Of a DNA stretch of 64,000 nt, positions 27,698 to 37,446 are shown one piece after another. Where the stretch lies: the NCBI RefSeq assembly GCF_000023885.1, contig NC_013165.1, positions 1,178,001 to 1,242,000 on the forward strand. The letters run 5' to 3'. The notes beneath the pieces are model-generated. The model was not told the DNA's origin, searched no databases, and saw only the letters and a program-made list of their open reading frames with translations. This DNA is from Slackia heliotrinireducens DSM 20476. Lineage in GTDB: Bacteria; Actinomycetota; Coriobacteriia; Coriobacteriales; Eggerthellaceae. How positions within the stretch are numbered: the stretch's first letter is position 1; each line of letters starts with the position of its first letter. The position numbers and the translations under genes are program-made.

Positions 27698-27800
27698 TAT
27701 ATGTCGAAACGTTGGCAAAACCCCTCGGCTGGAGCCTAGAAAGCCGTGCCGAGTGGCGGAAAGGTGCCGAGCATGCAGTTGGGCCAGCCCGATTTGCGGT

Positions 27801-30800
27801 TTAGGTTTCGACGTGGATGGATGACCCGTCTCGGCCGCGCTCCACGACGATCTTCCGGTCGATGTTGTCCTTGAGCTCGCTGATGTGGCTGATGATGCCG
27901 ATGTGCTTGTCGCTTCCAGAAAGCTCCGTCAGCACCTTGAGCGCCAGCCGCAGCGACTCGTCGTCCAACGATCCGAAGCCCTCGTCTATGAACATGGTAT
28001 CGAGCTGGATGCCGCCGGCGTGGGCCTGCACGGTGTCGGACAGGCCAAGTGCCAAGGCCAACGACGCCTTGAAGGCCTCGCCGCCCGACAGCGACGAGGC
28101 GTCGCGGGTCTTGCCGGTGTAGTGGTCCTTCACGTCAAGATCCAGTCCCACCTGGCGGTTGCTGAATCCCTTCTCGCGTCTCACCAGTTCGTAGCGGCCG
28201 TCGGACAGGGTGTCGAGCCGTCGGTTGGCGGCGGAGATCATCTGCTCGAAGTACCGGCTCTGCACGTAGGTTTCGAAAGCGTAGTGGCTTGCCTTGACCA
28301 TCCGCCCGTTCGCCACGTCGGACACGATGGCGACCTCTTTGTACTGCGCCTCGATGTCGGCCGAGCGTTTCAGCTCGTGTTCGATGCGTTTGAGCAGCGA
28401 GGTGTTCGTGTGGATGCGCCGCTCGATGGCGTTCGCGGCGTCCTGCGCCTCCTGCAGCTGCTGCTCGGCTTCGGCCAGGTCCTGTTCGAGTTGGGAAACG
28501 TCCTGACGACGGGCGTCGTCTCCCGCCTGGCGGACCAGCTCCTCGGCCCGTGCGGCGGCTTCGGCTGCGGCGATGGAAGCCTGGTCGAAAGCGTCTTTCT
28601 GCTTCTGACGGGTTTCGAAGGAGGCGTCGGCCTGTGCGGCTGCTTCGTCGATGGCCGCTTCGAGCTCCTGCTTCGTGGGGAAGGGGAGCTTGGCTGCTGC
28701 GGCCTGTGCTGCGGCTTTCGCCGTGATCGACGCGGTGGTGGCCTCTTGCTGGGCGGCAGTCGCCTGTTCCAGCTCAGCCTCGAGGTCGTCAAGGGCCTGC
28801 GCAGCGGAACCAGCCTGCTTGACCAGCTCGGATAGTCGGTCAAGGAGATCGACGGCCTCGTCGAAGGCGCCTTGGGTCAGAAGGAACTGCTCGTGGGCCT
28901 GCTGAGCCTGGCTGCGGATGGTCTTTTCATCTGTCGTCTCCAGGCCATCTTGCAGGGTCGCCCGGGTGGCCTCGGCCGCAGACAGTTGGGATTTGAGGGC
29001 TGCCAGGTCGTCAAGCGCGTTCTGCAGGTCGGCACGTTTGGCCTCGACGACTGCGCGCTTTTCCTGTGCGGTTTTCGCCTGCTGCTCGCAGCGGGCTTTG
29101 GCCTGCTCGGACCGATCGATGCGCGCTTCGGCTTCGGCCAGGGCTTTTTCGGCAGCAGCACGCAGCGCTGCGAGTTCTTCGGCGCGGCCGTGCTCCTGGA
29201 TGTGGGCGTCGAGCCGCGCGCGCTTCCCGTCGGCGTCGGACTTGAGCGCACCTGAGTTCTGGGACGCTTCGTTAGCTACGGCCAGAGTCTCGTTGTAATG
29301 CTCTTGCAGCTCATCCAGGTCGGCGCTGCTCGGAATGTCGGTACGGGCCTGCGCCGGGGCGGGGTGGTCCGTCGATCCGCAGACCGGGCAGGGGCTGCCC
29401 GGCTCAAGCCCGGCAGCGATGATCCCGGCCTGTTCGTCTAGATAAGCCTTGCGTGCCTCGGCAAGCTTCGTCTGGCACTCTAAGAACGTGCTCTGTGCCT
29501 GAAGGTAGGCCTCCTGTGCGGCGGCGGCGTCTTTCGCGGCCGCCGCGGAGGCATCGGCGAGCTCCGTGCGTTCGGCGGAGCATGCGTCCAGACGCGCGAT
29601 GTCGGCTTGGGCTGCCCGTTTGTCGTTTTCGGCGTCGAACAGGTCCTCGGTCGCCGCGCCCAGACCGCTTGCCTCGGCTGCGGCCTGTTCGATGTCCGAA
29701 ACGCCTTGCTCGATGGCTGCGTTGATAGCGGCCTGGGCGGACTTCGCCTCTTCGACCTGCTGCTTGAGCTTGCCTATGAGTTTGTCGGCATCCAATATGT
29801 TGTCGTAGGTCTTGGCCTGGGCAGCGCAACGCTCGTCGTTGGCCCGGTCGATTTTGAGCCTTTCGGCCAGCATGTCACGATTGTGCTGGGCTTTCGCCTG
29901 CTCGTCGGCGGCCTGCTCGGCTTCGTCGCGACGCTTTCTGGCCTGTGTCAGCTCGGTTTCCACCTGCGTTTTCGCCTGACGTGCCGACTCCAGTACGCGA
30001 GCGGCCTCGTCGAAGGCGGATTGCAGCCGCCCATACTCGTCGTAGGAAGGAAGGTTCGAACGCAGGTCGCGTTCGCGGGCCCGAAGCGCAGCTATCTCAT
30101 CATCCAGATGTGCATCCGCATCCAGGGCCGCCTTCGCCTGGGTTTTGGCACCCAGCGCCTGTTCGGAGACTTGCAGGGCCGCATCCCTCCGGTCGATGAG
30201 CCCGTTGTTGGTTTGGGCCGACTCCAAAGCCGCCTTCGCCTCGTCGCGAATGGCCTGAAGCTTGGCCGCTCTCTGTTTGGCGGCATCCGCGGCCGACGTG
30301 TCGGCCTCGACGAGCCGCTCGGCCTCACGCAGGGCGGTTTCCGGCTGCACGCCGCCTGACAGTTCCTCTTTCAGGCTGCGGGCGTGCTCGTCCGTTTCGT
30401 CCACGGCGATCATGTCCGCGTAGTTCTGCACGCTTGCCATGACCCGGTCGTGGTCCGCCTCCAAGGCGTTCTTGCGCTCGGCCATGCGTTTCTGGAAGCC
30501 CAGCAAAGGCTCGGTGGCGAAGATCCGGCGGAAGATGGGCGCACGTGTCTGGGTGTCGGCGGACAGCAGCTTGCGGAAGTCGCCCTGGGCGATCATCACG
30601 ATCTGCATGAACTGGAGCCTCTCGATGCCCAGGATGCCGACCACGGTTTCGTCCACGTGCTGCTTGCCGGCGATCGTCGAGCCGTCGGGCAGGGTTATCT
30701 CGGCCCGTTCGTTTTCGGTAGTGAACCCCTCGCCCCGTTTCTTCGGGCGCTGGTAGACGGGGTTTCGCCTGATGCGGTAGGTGCTGCCGCGGTAGCTGAA

Positions 30801-31046
30801 ATCCAGCTCCACGAAGGTGGGCGTGTCCGGGTCGGCGAAGTCGCTTCGCAGCATGCTTGACGTGCGGTTCTCGCCCGACGGTGTGCCGTACAGAGCGAAG
30901 GCGATGGCGTCGAAGATGATGGTTTTGCCTGCACCGGTGTCGCCGCAGATCAGGTACAGTCCGCTGTCGCCGAAGGTCGTGAAGTCGATGGAGACTTCGT
31001 CGGCGTAGGGGCCGAAGGCCGACATGGTGAGATGCAAAGGTTTCAT
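27801..31046 (-). CDS. sbcC: Exonuclease subunit SbcC
   Basis: SMC/Rad50-like ATPase subunit of the SbcCD nuclease, which cuts hairpins and processes double-strand ends. Walker A GDTGAGKT is at about residues 35-42. Two very long coiled coils flank the zinc hook CPVCG near residue 550. The signature LSGGEAFKASLALALGLSD and Walker B DTMFIDEGFGSLDD lie near the C-terminus. At 1081 aa it is normal in length; the coiled coils are rich in Ala, Gln and Glu. It is encoded one base downstream of sbcD. Confidence 0.94.
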   Translation of the reverse strand: MKPLHLTMSAFGPYADEVSIDFTTFGDSGLYLICGDTGAGKTIIFDAIAFALYGTPSGENRTSSMLRSDFADPDTPTFVELDFSYRGSTYRIRRNPVYQRPKKRGEGFTTENERAEITLPDGSTIAGKQHVDETVVGILGIERLQFMQIVMIAQGDFRKLLSADTQTRAPIFRRIFATEPLLGFQKRMAERKNALEADHDRVMASVQNYADMIAVDETDEHARSLKEELSGGVQPETALREAERLVEADTSAADAAKQRAAKLQAIRDEAKAALESAQTNNGLIDRRDAALQVSEQALGAKTQAKAALDADAHLDDEIAALRARERDLRSNLPSYDEYGRLQSAFDEAARVLESARQAKTQVETELTQARKRRDEAEQAADEQAKAQHNRDMLAERLKIDRANDERCAAQAKTYDNILDADKLIGKLKQQVEEAKSAQAAINAAIEQGVSDIEQAAAEASGLGAATEDLFDAENDKRAAQADIARLDACSAERTELADASAAAAKDAAAAQEAYLQAQSTFLECQTKLAEARKAYLDEQAGIIAAGLEPGSPCPVCGSTDHPAPAQARTDIPSSADLDELQEHYNETLAVANEASQNSGALKSDADGKRARLDAHIQEHGRAEELAALRAAAEKALAEAEARIDRSEQAKARCEQQAKTAQEKRAVVEAKRADLQNALDDLAALKSQLSAAEATRATLQDGLETTDEKTIRSQAQQAHEQFLLTQGAFDEAVDLLDRLSELVKQAGSAAQALDDLEAELEQATAAQQEATTASITAKAAAQAAAAKLPFPTKQELEAAIDEAAAQADASFETRQKQKDAFDQASIAAAEAAARAEELVRQAGDDARRQDVSQLEQDLAEAEQQLQEAQDAANAIERRIHTNTSLLKRIEHELKRSADIEAQYKEVAIVSDVANGRMVKASHYAFETYVQSRYFEQMISAANRRLDTLSDGRYELVRREKGFSNRQVGLDLDVKDHYTGKTRDASSLSGGEAFKASLALALGLSDTVQAHAGGIQLDTMFIDEGFGSLDDESLRLALKVLTELSGSDKHIGIISHISELKDNIDRKIVVERGRDGSSIHVET

Positions 31047-31047
31047 G

Positions 31048-32193
31048 CTACTTCGCCCCGCATTCGGTCAAGACGGCATGCACCAGGTCTGTCTGGGCTT
31101 GCGTCAAAGGGATGCCCGTCCGCATCTCGAAGAACTCGGCGAACAGGTCCTCGGACGACATCGATTCCAGTTCGCCGGGAGCGCTAACGGCCGCCTGCGA
31201 CGCGGAGCGGGTGGCGGCGTTGTCGTAGTCCAGCCGCATGACGTTGGGGTAGTGCTCGCGGAGCCTGCTCATGGCGTCGATCCAAGGCTCCTCGTCGGTC
31301 AGCGTCACATGCAGGTAGTCTTCGGCGTCGGCGGCGCCCACCACGTCCGGGGACGTGAGGTCTGCAAGCGGCCCGCGAATCTCGCGCAGGTCGTGCAAAG
31401 GCTTAAAGGGGACGAGCTCGAAGTCAACCGAGCCTTTCTTCCCAAGGGTGACCAGCGGCATGCTCTTGGGCCACGGGGCCTCCGAAATCGAGTATTTGAG
31501 GGGCGAGCCGCTGTATCGGACGGTGTCGCGGCCGATACGCTGCGGCCGGTGGATGTGGCCCAGCGCCACATAGTCGAACACGTCGAAGGCGCGGGCGTCG
31601 ATGTTGTCCACGCCGCCGATGTTGCCGATTTCCGAATCCGAGCGTTCGGGCTGCACCGACTGCCAGGTGACGAACTGGTGGGCCAGCGCGACGTTGCGTT
31701 CTTCGGGGTTCACGCCGCTTTGCCCGATCAGCTTCGCCATGGCGTCGGTGTAGTCGCCGTCGAACTCGTCAAAACAGGATTTGATTTCCGAGAACCGCAG
31801 GTACGGGATGAGCCAGAACGTCACGGGGCCGTGCTCGTCATGCAGCGTGACATGGTCGATGGCGCCGTCGAACACGGGGGACAGGTACACGTTGCGGCTC
31901 GCCAGAAGACGGGAGGCGTAGGCGATGCGCTCCTGCGAGTCGTGGTTGCCGGCGACGGCCAGGCACGGCACGTTCAGGTCGGCCACGGCGCACAGGAAAT
32001 CGTCGAATAGTGCCACGGCCTCGGCGCTGGGGGAGGACTTGTCGTAGATGTCGCCCGCGATGAGCAGCGCGTCCACGTCCCGTTCCCGAATCGTGTCGAC
32101 GATCTGGGCCAGGATGTGGCGCTGATCCTCGATCATCGGGAACTCGTGGACGCGTTTGCCTATGTGCAGGTCGGATACATGCAGCAGCTTCAT
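31048..32193 (-). CDS. sbcD: Exonuclease subunit SbcD
   Basis: Mre11-like metallophosphatase nuclease partner of SbcC. The phosphoesterase motifs are LHVSDLHIGK (residues 3-12), AGDIYDKSSP, VAGNHDS and GHIHRPQ. The 381-aa length is normal. On the minus strand AAGGAG lies 9 bases before the ATG. sbcD and sbcC are one operon. The 146 bases upstream are shared with the divergent uvrC. Confidence 0.94.
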   Translation of the reverse strand: MKLLHVSDLHIGKRVHEFPMIEDQRHILAQIVDTIRERDVDALLIAGDIYDKSSPSAEAVALFDDFLCAVADLNVPCLAVAGNHDSQERIAYASRLLASRNVYLSPVFDGAIDHVTLHDEHGPVTFWLIPYLRFSEIKSCFDEFDGDYTDAMAKLIGQSGVNPEERNVALAHQFVTWQSVQPERSDSEIGNIGGVDNIDARAFDVFDYVALGHIHRPQRIGRDTVRYSGSPLKYSISEAPWPKSMPLVTLGKKGSVDFELVPFKPLHDLREIRGPLADLTSPDVVGAADAEDYLHVTLTDEEPWIDAMSRLREHYPNVMRLDYDNAATRSASQAAVSAPGELESMSSEDLFAEFFEMRTGIPLTQAQTDLVHAVLTECGAK

Positions 32194-32327
32194 GAAACGG
32201 AAGGCTCCTTACGGAAACGGTGTGTTCGGTCCTCTATGGTACCGCACGGAAGGCTTTGCGGGGGCGGGCATCCGCGGACTTTTGGAGAGTGCGGGCAAGC
32301 ACGCGTCGGTCGCTGCAGCAATGGTTG

Positions 32328-32333
32328 TATACT
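32328..32333 (+). promoter_or_regulatory. -10 element placing transcription start at the uvrC ATG
   Basis: TATACT ends 6 bases before the ATG of uvrC, so the predicted first transcribed base is the start codon. No Shine-Dalgarno is present. The -35 is not obvious. Confidence 0.55.
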
Positions 32334-32339
32334 TGCCCC

Positions 32340-34340
32340 ATGGCTAACGAATCACGCATACAGGACATCAAACATCAGCTGGCAAGCGTTCCCACGCTGC
32401 CGGGCGTATACCTATGGAAGAACAAGGACGGCGAGGTCATCTACGTAGGCAAGGCCAAGCAGCTGCGGGCCCGCATGCGCCAGTACGTGAATTTCCAGGA
32501 CGACCGCGCCAAGATCCCGCTGCTCGTGGACCAGATCGATTCCTTTGAATACATCGTCGTCGAAAACGAGCACGAGGCGCTGGTGTTGGAGAAGAACCTC
32601 ATCAACCAGTACGCTCCGTTCTTCAACGCGGACTTCAAAGACAACAAGAGCTATCCGTTCATCGCGCTGACCAAAGGCGACGTGTTCCCGGCCATCAAAT
32701 ACACCCGTGAGAAGCATGTGGCTTCCACCCGGTATTTCGGGCCGTACACGGACGGACGTGCGGCGCGCCAGCTGGTGGACATCGTCCGCAAGGTCGTGCC
32801 GCTGTGCTCGAGCTCCTGTGCGGAGTGGCGCCGTCTGAAGAAGAAGCTCGATAATGACGATTTGACGGCGTTCCTGTCGGAGACCGGCACCCGGCCCTGC
32901 TTCGACGCCCATGTGGGATTAGGCCCCGGCGCCTGCTGCGGGCAGATCACGCCCGAGGACTACCGCAGGCACGTCGAGCGCGTGGAGAAGTTTCTGTCAG
33001 GCAGGCGCACCGAGTTCATCGAGGAGCTGACCCAGGAGATGATGGAGGCGGCCGCGGATTTGGATTTCGAACGCGCCGCACGTCTCAAATCAAGGATTGA
33101 CACCATCAACTCGCTTACGGACCGCCAGCATGCGGTGTCGTCGCGCAATCTGAACGCCGATGTGGTGGGCATCCACCGCGAGGAGACCATCGCGGGCGTC
33201 CACGTGTTCATGATACGTGAAGGCCGCATCATCAACAGCAACGAGTTCGTGCTGGACCGCGGCAGCGACGTGCCCGACGAGGACCTGCTGCATACGTTCC
33301 TGCTGCGCTACTACGACGCCACCACGTCCATTCCCCACGAGGTTATCGTGGAGCGCGAGCTGGAGGACTCCGATGCCATGGAGGAGTGGCTGACGGGAAA
33401 GCTGGCCAGCAAGTTCGGCGCGAAGGTGCACCTTACGGTGCCTGCCCGCGGCGAGAAGGCGGAGCTGCTGGAAATGGCCCGCAAGAACGCCTCCCACACG
33501 CTGAACCGCTACAAGGTCCGTACCAACTACGAGGACAAACGGGTGAACGCCGCCCTGCTGCAGCTGGAAAGCGCGCTGGCGCTGGATGAGCCGCCCATGC
33601 GCATCGAGTGCTTCGACATCTCCACCATCCACGGCTCCTACACGGTGGCCTCCATGGTGGTGTTCACCGACGGGCGTCCCGACAAGGGACAGTACCGCCG
33701 CTTCAAAATCAAGACGCCTTTGGACGAGGCCGACGACTTCCTGAGCATGCGCGAGGTCATCGGGCGGCGCTACGCCCCCGAGCGCATGGCGGATACGCGG
33801 TTCGGCAAGAAGCCCGACCTGCTCATCCTGGACGGCGGTCTGCCTCAGCTCAATGCGGTGCTCGACCAGTTCGAGGAGATGGGCATTAACGACATTCCCG
33901 TGTGCGGCCTGGCCAAACGCGACGAGGAGCTGTTCGTCCCCTGGCAGCAGACAGGTCCTGTGGTGCTGCCGGGCGGCTCGGCCTCGCTGTATCTGGTCAA
34001 GCACGTCCGCGACGAGAGCCACCGCTTCGCCATCACCTTCCACCGGGAGCTTCGCGGCAAGGGCATGACCAAATCCATCCTCGACGACGTGGTGGGGCTC
34101 GGTCCCGTTCGCAAGAAGGCCCTGCTCAAATCCATGGGCGGTTTCAAGAAGCTTCGCGCTGCCAGCCTGGAGGAGATCAAGGCCACCAAGTCGGTCCCCG
34201 CTGAGGTGGCCGAAGAGGTCTACGCGGTCCTAAGGCAGTATAATGAGAAACGAACGACCGATATTTCAGAAGGGCTCGGGGAAGATCCTGTTCTGCAGGG
34301 CGAATCCGACGGGTCCGGCACTGACGACGTGCTTGAATAG
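32340..34340 (+). CDS. uvrC: Excinuclease ABC subunit UvrC
   Basis: Dual-incision nuclease of nucleotide excision repair. It contains an N-terminal GIY-YIG domain (PGVYLWKNKDGEVIYVGKAKQLRARM), the UvrB-interacting UVR motif (EMMEAAADLDFERAARLKSRID, about residues 230-250), an RNase H-like EndoV domain (IECFDISTIHG), and C-terminal helix-hairpin-helix motifs (LDDVVGLGPVRKKALLKSMGG). At 666 aa it is slightly longer than usual, with an acidic tail. The start at 32340 gives the expected N-terminus and is probably leaderless. It heads a conserved cluster with rapZ-yvcK-whiA. Confidence 0.95.
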   Translation: MANESRIQDIKHQLASVPTLPGVYLWKNKDGEVIYVGKAKQLRARMRQYVNFQDDRAKIPLLVDQIDSFEYIVVENEHEALVLEKNLINQYAPFFNADFKDNKSYPFIALTKGDVFPAIKYTREKHVASTRYFGPYTDGRAARQLVDIVRKVVPLCSSSCAEWRRLKKKLDNDDLTAFLSETGTRPCFDAHVGLGPGACCGQITPEDYRRHVERVEKFLSGRRTEFIEELTQEMMEAAADLDFERAARLKSRIDTINSLTDRQHAVSSRNLNADVVGIHREETIAGVHVFMIREGRIINSNEFVLDRGSDVPDEDLLHTFLLRYYDATTSIPHEVIVERELEDSDAMEEWLTGKLASKFGAKVHLTVPARGEKAELLEMARKNASHTLNRYKVRTNYEDKRVNAALLQLESALALDEPPMRIECFDISTIHGSYTVASMVVFTDGRPDKGQYRRFKIKTPLDEADDFLSMREVIGRRYAPERMADTRFGKKPDLLILDGGLPQLNAVLDQFEEMGINDIPVCGLAKRDEELFVPWQQTGPVVLPGGSASLYLVKHVRDESHRFAITFHRELRGKGMTKSILDDVVGLGPVRKKALLKSMGGFKKLRAASLEEIKATKSVPAEVAEEVYAVLRQYNEKRTTDISEGLGEDPVLQGESDGSGTDDVLE

Positions 34341-34348
34341 GAGGCACC

Positions 34349-35335
34349 ATGGTCCAGGAATTCAGCGACGACATCCAGAAGAGCCCTGATGCCAGCAATC
34401 TGGTCATCATCACCGGCATGAGCGGGGCGGGCCGCACCGAGGCCATGCATGTTTTCGAGGACATGGGCTACTACTGCATCGACAACCTGCCCGCCGGCCT
34501 GATCAAGAACCTTTTGGACATGGCGCACGCCTCCAACCTGCAGAAGAAGATAGCCGTCGTCTGCGACGCGCGCAACCAGTCGTATTTCGCGAATCTCCAG
34601 GGCGAGCTCGAGAACCTGCAGGGCCGTAACATTCCGTTCCGCGTGCTGTTTCTGGATGCGGACGACGAGAAACTGGTGGCGCGCTACAAGGCGAGCCGCC
34701 GCCGCCATCCCATGTGCGCCGAGGGCATGACCCTGGCCCAGGGCATCGCCGCCGAGCGGGCCCTGCTGTACGGCATCCGCATGATGGCCCGCGACGTGGT
34801 CAACACCTCCGACATGATGCCCCGACAGCTGCGCTCCCACATCCAGAGACTCTATTCCGACGAATCCGTGCGCGGCGGCCTTGCGGTCACCGTGTACTCC
34901 TTCGGGTTCAAGCACGGCGCGCCCACCGATGCCGACATCGTCATCGATGTGCGCTTCCTTCCCAATCCCTACTACGATTCCACGCTGCGCCCGCTGACGG
35001 GCTTGGATGCGCCCGTGCGCGACTTCGTCATGGCGCGCGACGAGACCGTGAACTTCCTCGCGTCGTGGAACAGCCTGCTCGACACGGTCATGCCTGGATA
35101 CGTTCAGGAAGGCAAGCAGCAGCTGGCCATCGCCGTGGGCTGCACGGGCGGCCAGCACCGCAGCGTCGCCATCGCCGTGGCCACGGGCGAGCACCTGAGC
35201 ACCCAAGGTTATCGCGTCAGCGTTACCCACCGCGACCTGCATCTGGCCGAATCGGTTCGTCGGTCCATCTACGAGGAACCTCCCGCGGATGAGGTCGGAA
35301 CGCTGCCCTCCGCCGACGAACCCGACTGGGCATAA
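34349..35335 (+). CDS. rapZ: RapZ/YvcJ family P-loop nucleotide-binding protein
   Basis: GTP/ATP-binding protein. In Escherichia coli it is an adapter for small-RNA decay by RNase E; in Bacillus the YvcJ homologue affects competence and phosphate handling. Walker A GMSGAGRT is at about residues 24-31, followed by the family block FEDMGYYCIDNLP. The C-terminal DVRFLPNPYY, then VAIGCTGGQHRSV-type (here VGCTGGQHRSVAIA) motif is intact. The 328-aa length includes an acidic tail. The RBS is TAGGAGGCACC. It starts 8 bases after the uvrC stop. Confidence 0.92.
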   Translation: MVQEFSDDIQKSPDASNLVIITGMSGAGRTEAMHVFEDMGYYCIDNLPAGLIKNLLDMAHASNLQKKIAVVCDARNQSYFANLQGELENLQGRNIPFRVLFLDADDEKLVARYKASRRRHPMCAEGMTLAQGIAAERALLYGIRMMARDVVNTSDMMPRQLRSHIQRLYSDESVRGGLAVTVYSFGFKHGAPTDADIVIDVRFLPNPYYDSTLRPLTGLDAPVRDFVMARDETVNFLASWNSLLDTVMPGYVQEGKQQLAIAVGCTGGQHRSVAIAVATGEHLSTQGYRVSVTHRDLHLAESVRRSIYEEPPADEVGTLPSADEPDWA

Positions 35336-35353
35336 GAGGGAAGGTCTGCGAAC

Positions 35354-36508
35354 ATGACCCATTCCATATCACAGGATCCTTCGAACACAGCCTCGTTCGC
35401 ACGCCTCCAGCTTTCCGCTGACGAGGCCCGCCAAGACCCGACAGCCCCCATCCGGGCGGTGGTCATCGGCGGCGGCACCGGAGCCCCCATGTCCATCCGA
35501 ACGCTTTTGAGCCTGGATGCCCGGGTGTCGGCCGTGGTCGCCATGGCCGACGACGGCGGATCGACCGGCAAGCTCCGCTACGAGGCGGGGTCCCTTCCGC
35601 CGGGCGACATCCGCAAATGCATCCTGGCCATGGCATCCGACCCGGGCGACCCGGTGACCCGTGCCTTGAAGTGCCGCTTCGAGTTCGCGGGCAACCATTC
35701 GCTGGGAAACCTTCTGCTCGCGGCCCTCGAGGATGTGACCGGATCGTTCCCCGAAGCCATCGCGACCTGCGAAAACCTTGTGAACGCCCGGGGCAAGGTG
35801 TATCCGTCCACGTTGGACAAGGTGATGATCACGGCCACGACCAAGTCCGGCAACGTGATCCGCGGCCAGGCTCGCGCCTGCCATTCCCAGGAGACCCTTT
35901 CCCATGTGCAGTTGGAATCCGAAGAGCCGGTCAAGGCCTACGGGCCTGCGCTTGAGGCCATCAAGCAGGCCGACCTCATCGTTTTGGGGCCGGGTTCGCT
36001 GTTCACGTCCATCATCCCGAACTTGCTGGTGCCCGGCATAATCGACGCCATCCGGCAGTCCCATGCGCTCACGGTGTTCGTCTGTCCGCTGGCCGACCAG
36101 CAGGGCGAGACCCGCGGCATGACGGCGATCGAGCATTACCAAGCGCTGGTCGACCACGGCATGGGCGGCCTGATCCATTACATGGTGGTGCATAGCGCCG
36201 AACCGTTGAAGCCCGAAACGCCGATGGAGAGGGCAAGCCGGCCTCTGGGGGAGGGCGCCGACGACGGAAGGCGCGTCCCGAATGCGGGCGGGGATGCCCC
36301 CGTGGCCGTGCCGGTGAAGATCTCCTACGAGGACGCTGTCGCCATCCAGCAGCAGGGTGTTGTGGTCATCGTGCGCAACCTGGTGGACCCCAACCTTCCC
36401 ACCTGGCACGATCCCATCGAGCTGAGGTCGGCGTTCAAGTCGATCATCGAGCTCAGCCGCTCGCAGGCCTCCCGCATGTGGAATCCTTCCGTCTTGAAAG
36501 GCCGGTAG
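35354..36508 (+). CDS. yvcK: YvcK/CofD-like gluconeogenesis factor
   Basis: UDP-sugar-binding protein of the YvcK family, needed for growth and cell shape on gluconeogenic carbon sources in Bacillus and Listeria. The core is typical: VVIGGGTGAPMSIRTLL, VVAMADDGGSTGKLR, LPPGDIRKCILAMA, HSLGNLLLAALED and LGPGSLFTSIIPNLLVPGI. At 384 aa it is longer than Bacillus YvcK because of an extension of about 35 residues at the N-terminus and an insert near residue 290. It sits between rapZ and whiA, the standard yvcJKL order. Confidence 0.92.
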   Translation: MTHSISQDPSNTASFARLQLSADEARQDPTAPIRAVVIGGGTGAPMSIRTLLSLDARVSAVVAMADDGGSTGKLRYEAGSLPPGDIRKCILAMASDPGDPVTRALKCRFEFAGNHSLGNLLLAALEDVTGSFPEAIATCENLVNARGKVYPSTLDKVMITATTKSGNVIRGQARACHSQETLSHVQLESEEPVKAYGPALEAIKQADLIVLGPGSLFTSIIPNLLVPGIIDAIRQSHALTVFVCPLADQQGETRGMTAIEHYQALVDHGMGGLIHYMVVHSAEPLKPETPMERASRPLGEGADDGRRVPNAGGDAPVAVPVKISYEDAVAIQQQGVVVIVRNLVDPNLPTWHDPIELRSAFKSIIELSRSQASRMWNPSVLKGR

Positions 36509-36511
36509 GGC

Positions 36512-37435
36512 ATGTCGTTCACCAACGATGTAAAAGACGAGCTGACACGCGTCATTCCGTCCTGCCGCCATTGCGACCGGTCGGTGCTGGCTGCGCTGGT
36601 GCGCATCGAGGGCACGCTGACGTTTTCGGGGCCGGGCAAGTACAAGCTCGAGATTTCCACGGAGCTTGGCTCGGTGGCCCGGTTGGTCATCCGGTCGCTG
36701 CACGGCATCTACCAGCTGGCGACCGAGCTCACCGTGCGCCGCAGCGTTCTGCATAAGACGCCGAACTACCTGATCACCGTGCCGAACCAGCCCAAGCTGG
36801 AACAGGCCCTCCACGACCTGGGCGTGCTTGGCCCCCAGGGTCTGCAGATGGGCATCGACGAGCATTTGGTGAAGAAGAACTGCTGCGCCGCCGGTTATGT
36901 GCGCGGGGCGTTTCTGGGCAGCGGGTTCATAGCCGACCCTCGCGGCGACTTCCATTTCGAAATCACCGTGGAGAACGCCGAGCTGGCCCGCGACCTGGCC
37001 GCCGTCATGAACGACCACGACATGAACGCGCATGTGCTGCAGCGCCGCAACTCCTATATCGTCTATATGAAAAGCGGCGAGTCGGTATCCGCGTTCCTCG
37101 CGTTCACGGGCGCCCACCAGTGCGCGTTGACCATGGAGAGCGAACGTGTGCGCAAAAGCGTACGCAACGACGTCAACCGCAAACTCAACGCCGAGCTGGC
37201 GAACCAGGCCAAGACCGCAAACGCTGCGGTGGACCAGATCGTCAGCATCCGCAAGATCGTCGAAAGCGGCAAGGTGAACACGCTGTCGCCGGGGCTGCAG
37301 GAGTTCGTCTACCTGCGCCTTCACAACCCTGAGCTATCCTTGAAAGAGCTGGGGGAGAAGGCGGACCCGCCCCTGTCGAAATCGGCGGTCTACCACCGCG
37401 TCCGCCGTCTTGAGGAGATCGCCAGCAAGCTGTAG
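36512..37435 (+). CDS. whiA: DNA-binding protein WhiA
   Basis: LAGLIDADG-like domain plus helix-turn-helix protein; a sporulation regulator in Streptomyces and a cell-division/chromosome-segregation factor in Bacillus. The N-terminal part begins FTNDVKDELTRV with a CRHCDRS segment. The homing-nuclease-like region contains CCAAGYVRGAFLGSGFI. The C-terminal HTH covers SLKELGEKADPPLSKSAVYHRVRRL. The 307-aa length is normal. Three bases separate it from yvcK. It converges on the patB-like gene with an 11-base gap and no clear terminator. Confidence 0.94.
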   Translation: MSFTNDVKDELTRVIPSCRHCDRSVLAALVRIEGTLTFSGPGKYKLEISTELGSVARLVIRSLHGIYQLATELTVRRSVLHKTPNYLITVPNQPKLEQALHDLGVLGPQGLQMGIDEHLVKKNCCAAGYVRGAFLGSGFIADPRGDFHFEITVENAELARDLAAVMNDHDMNAHVLQRRNSYIVYMKSGESVSAFLAFTGAHQCALTMESERVRKSVRNDVNRKLNAELANQAKTANAAVDQIVSIRKIVESGKVNTLSPGLQEFVYLRLHNPELSLKELGEKADPPLSKSAVYHRVRRLEEIASKL

Positions 37436-37446
37436 CCGGAATTCGC

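Noticed and set aside
27690-27800. tRNA-like folding between the IS1595 element and sbcC
   Set aside because: Some GC-rich arms but no T-loop or anticodon arm of tRNA form.
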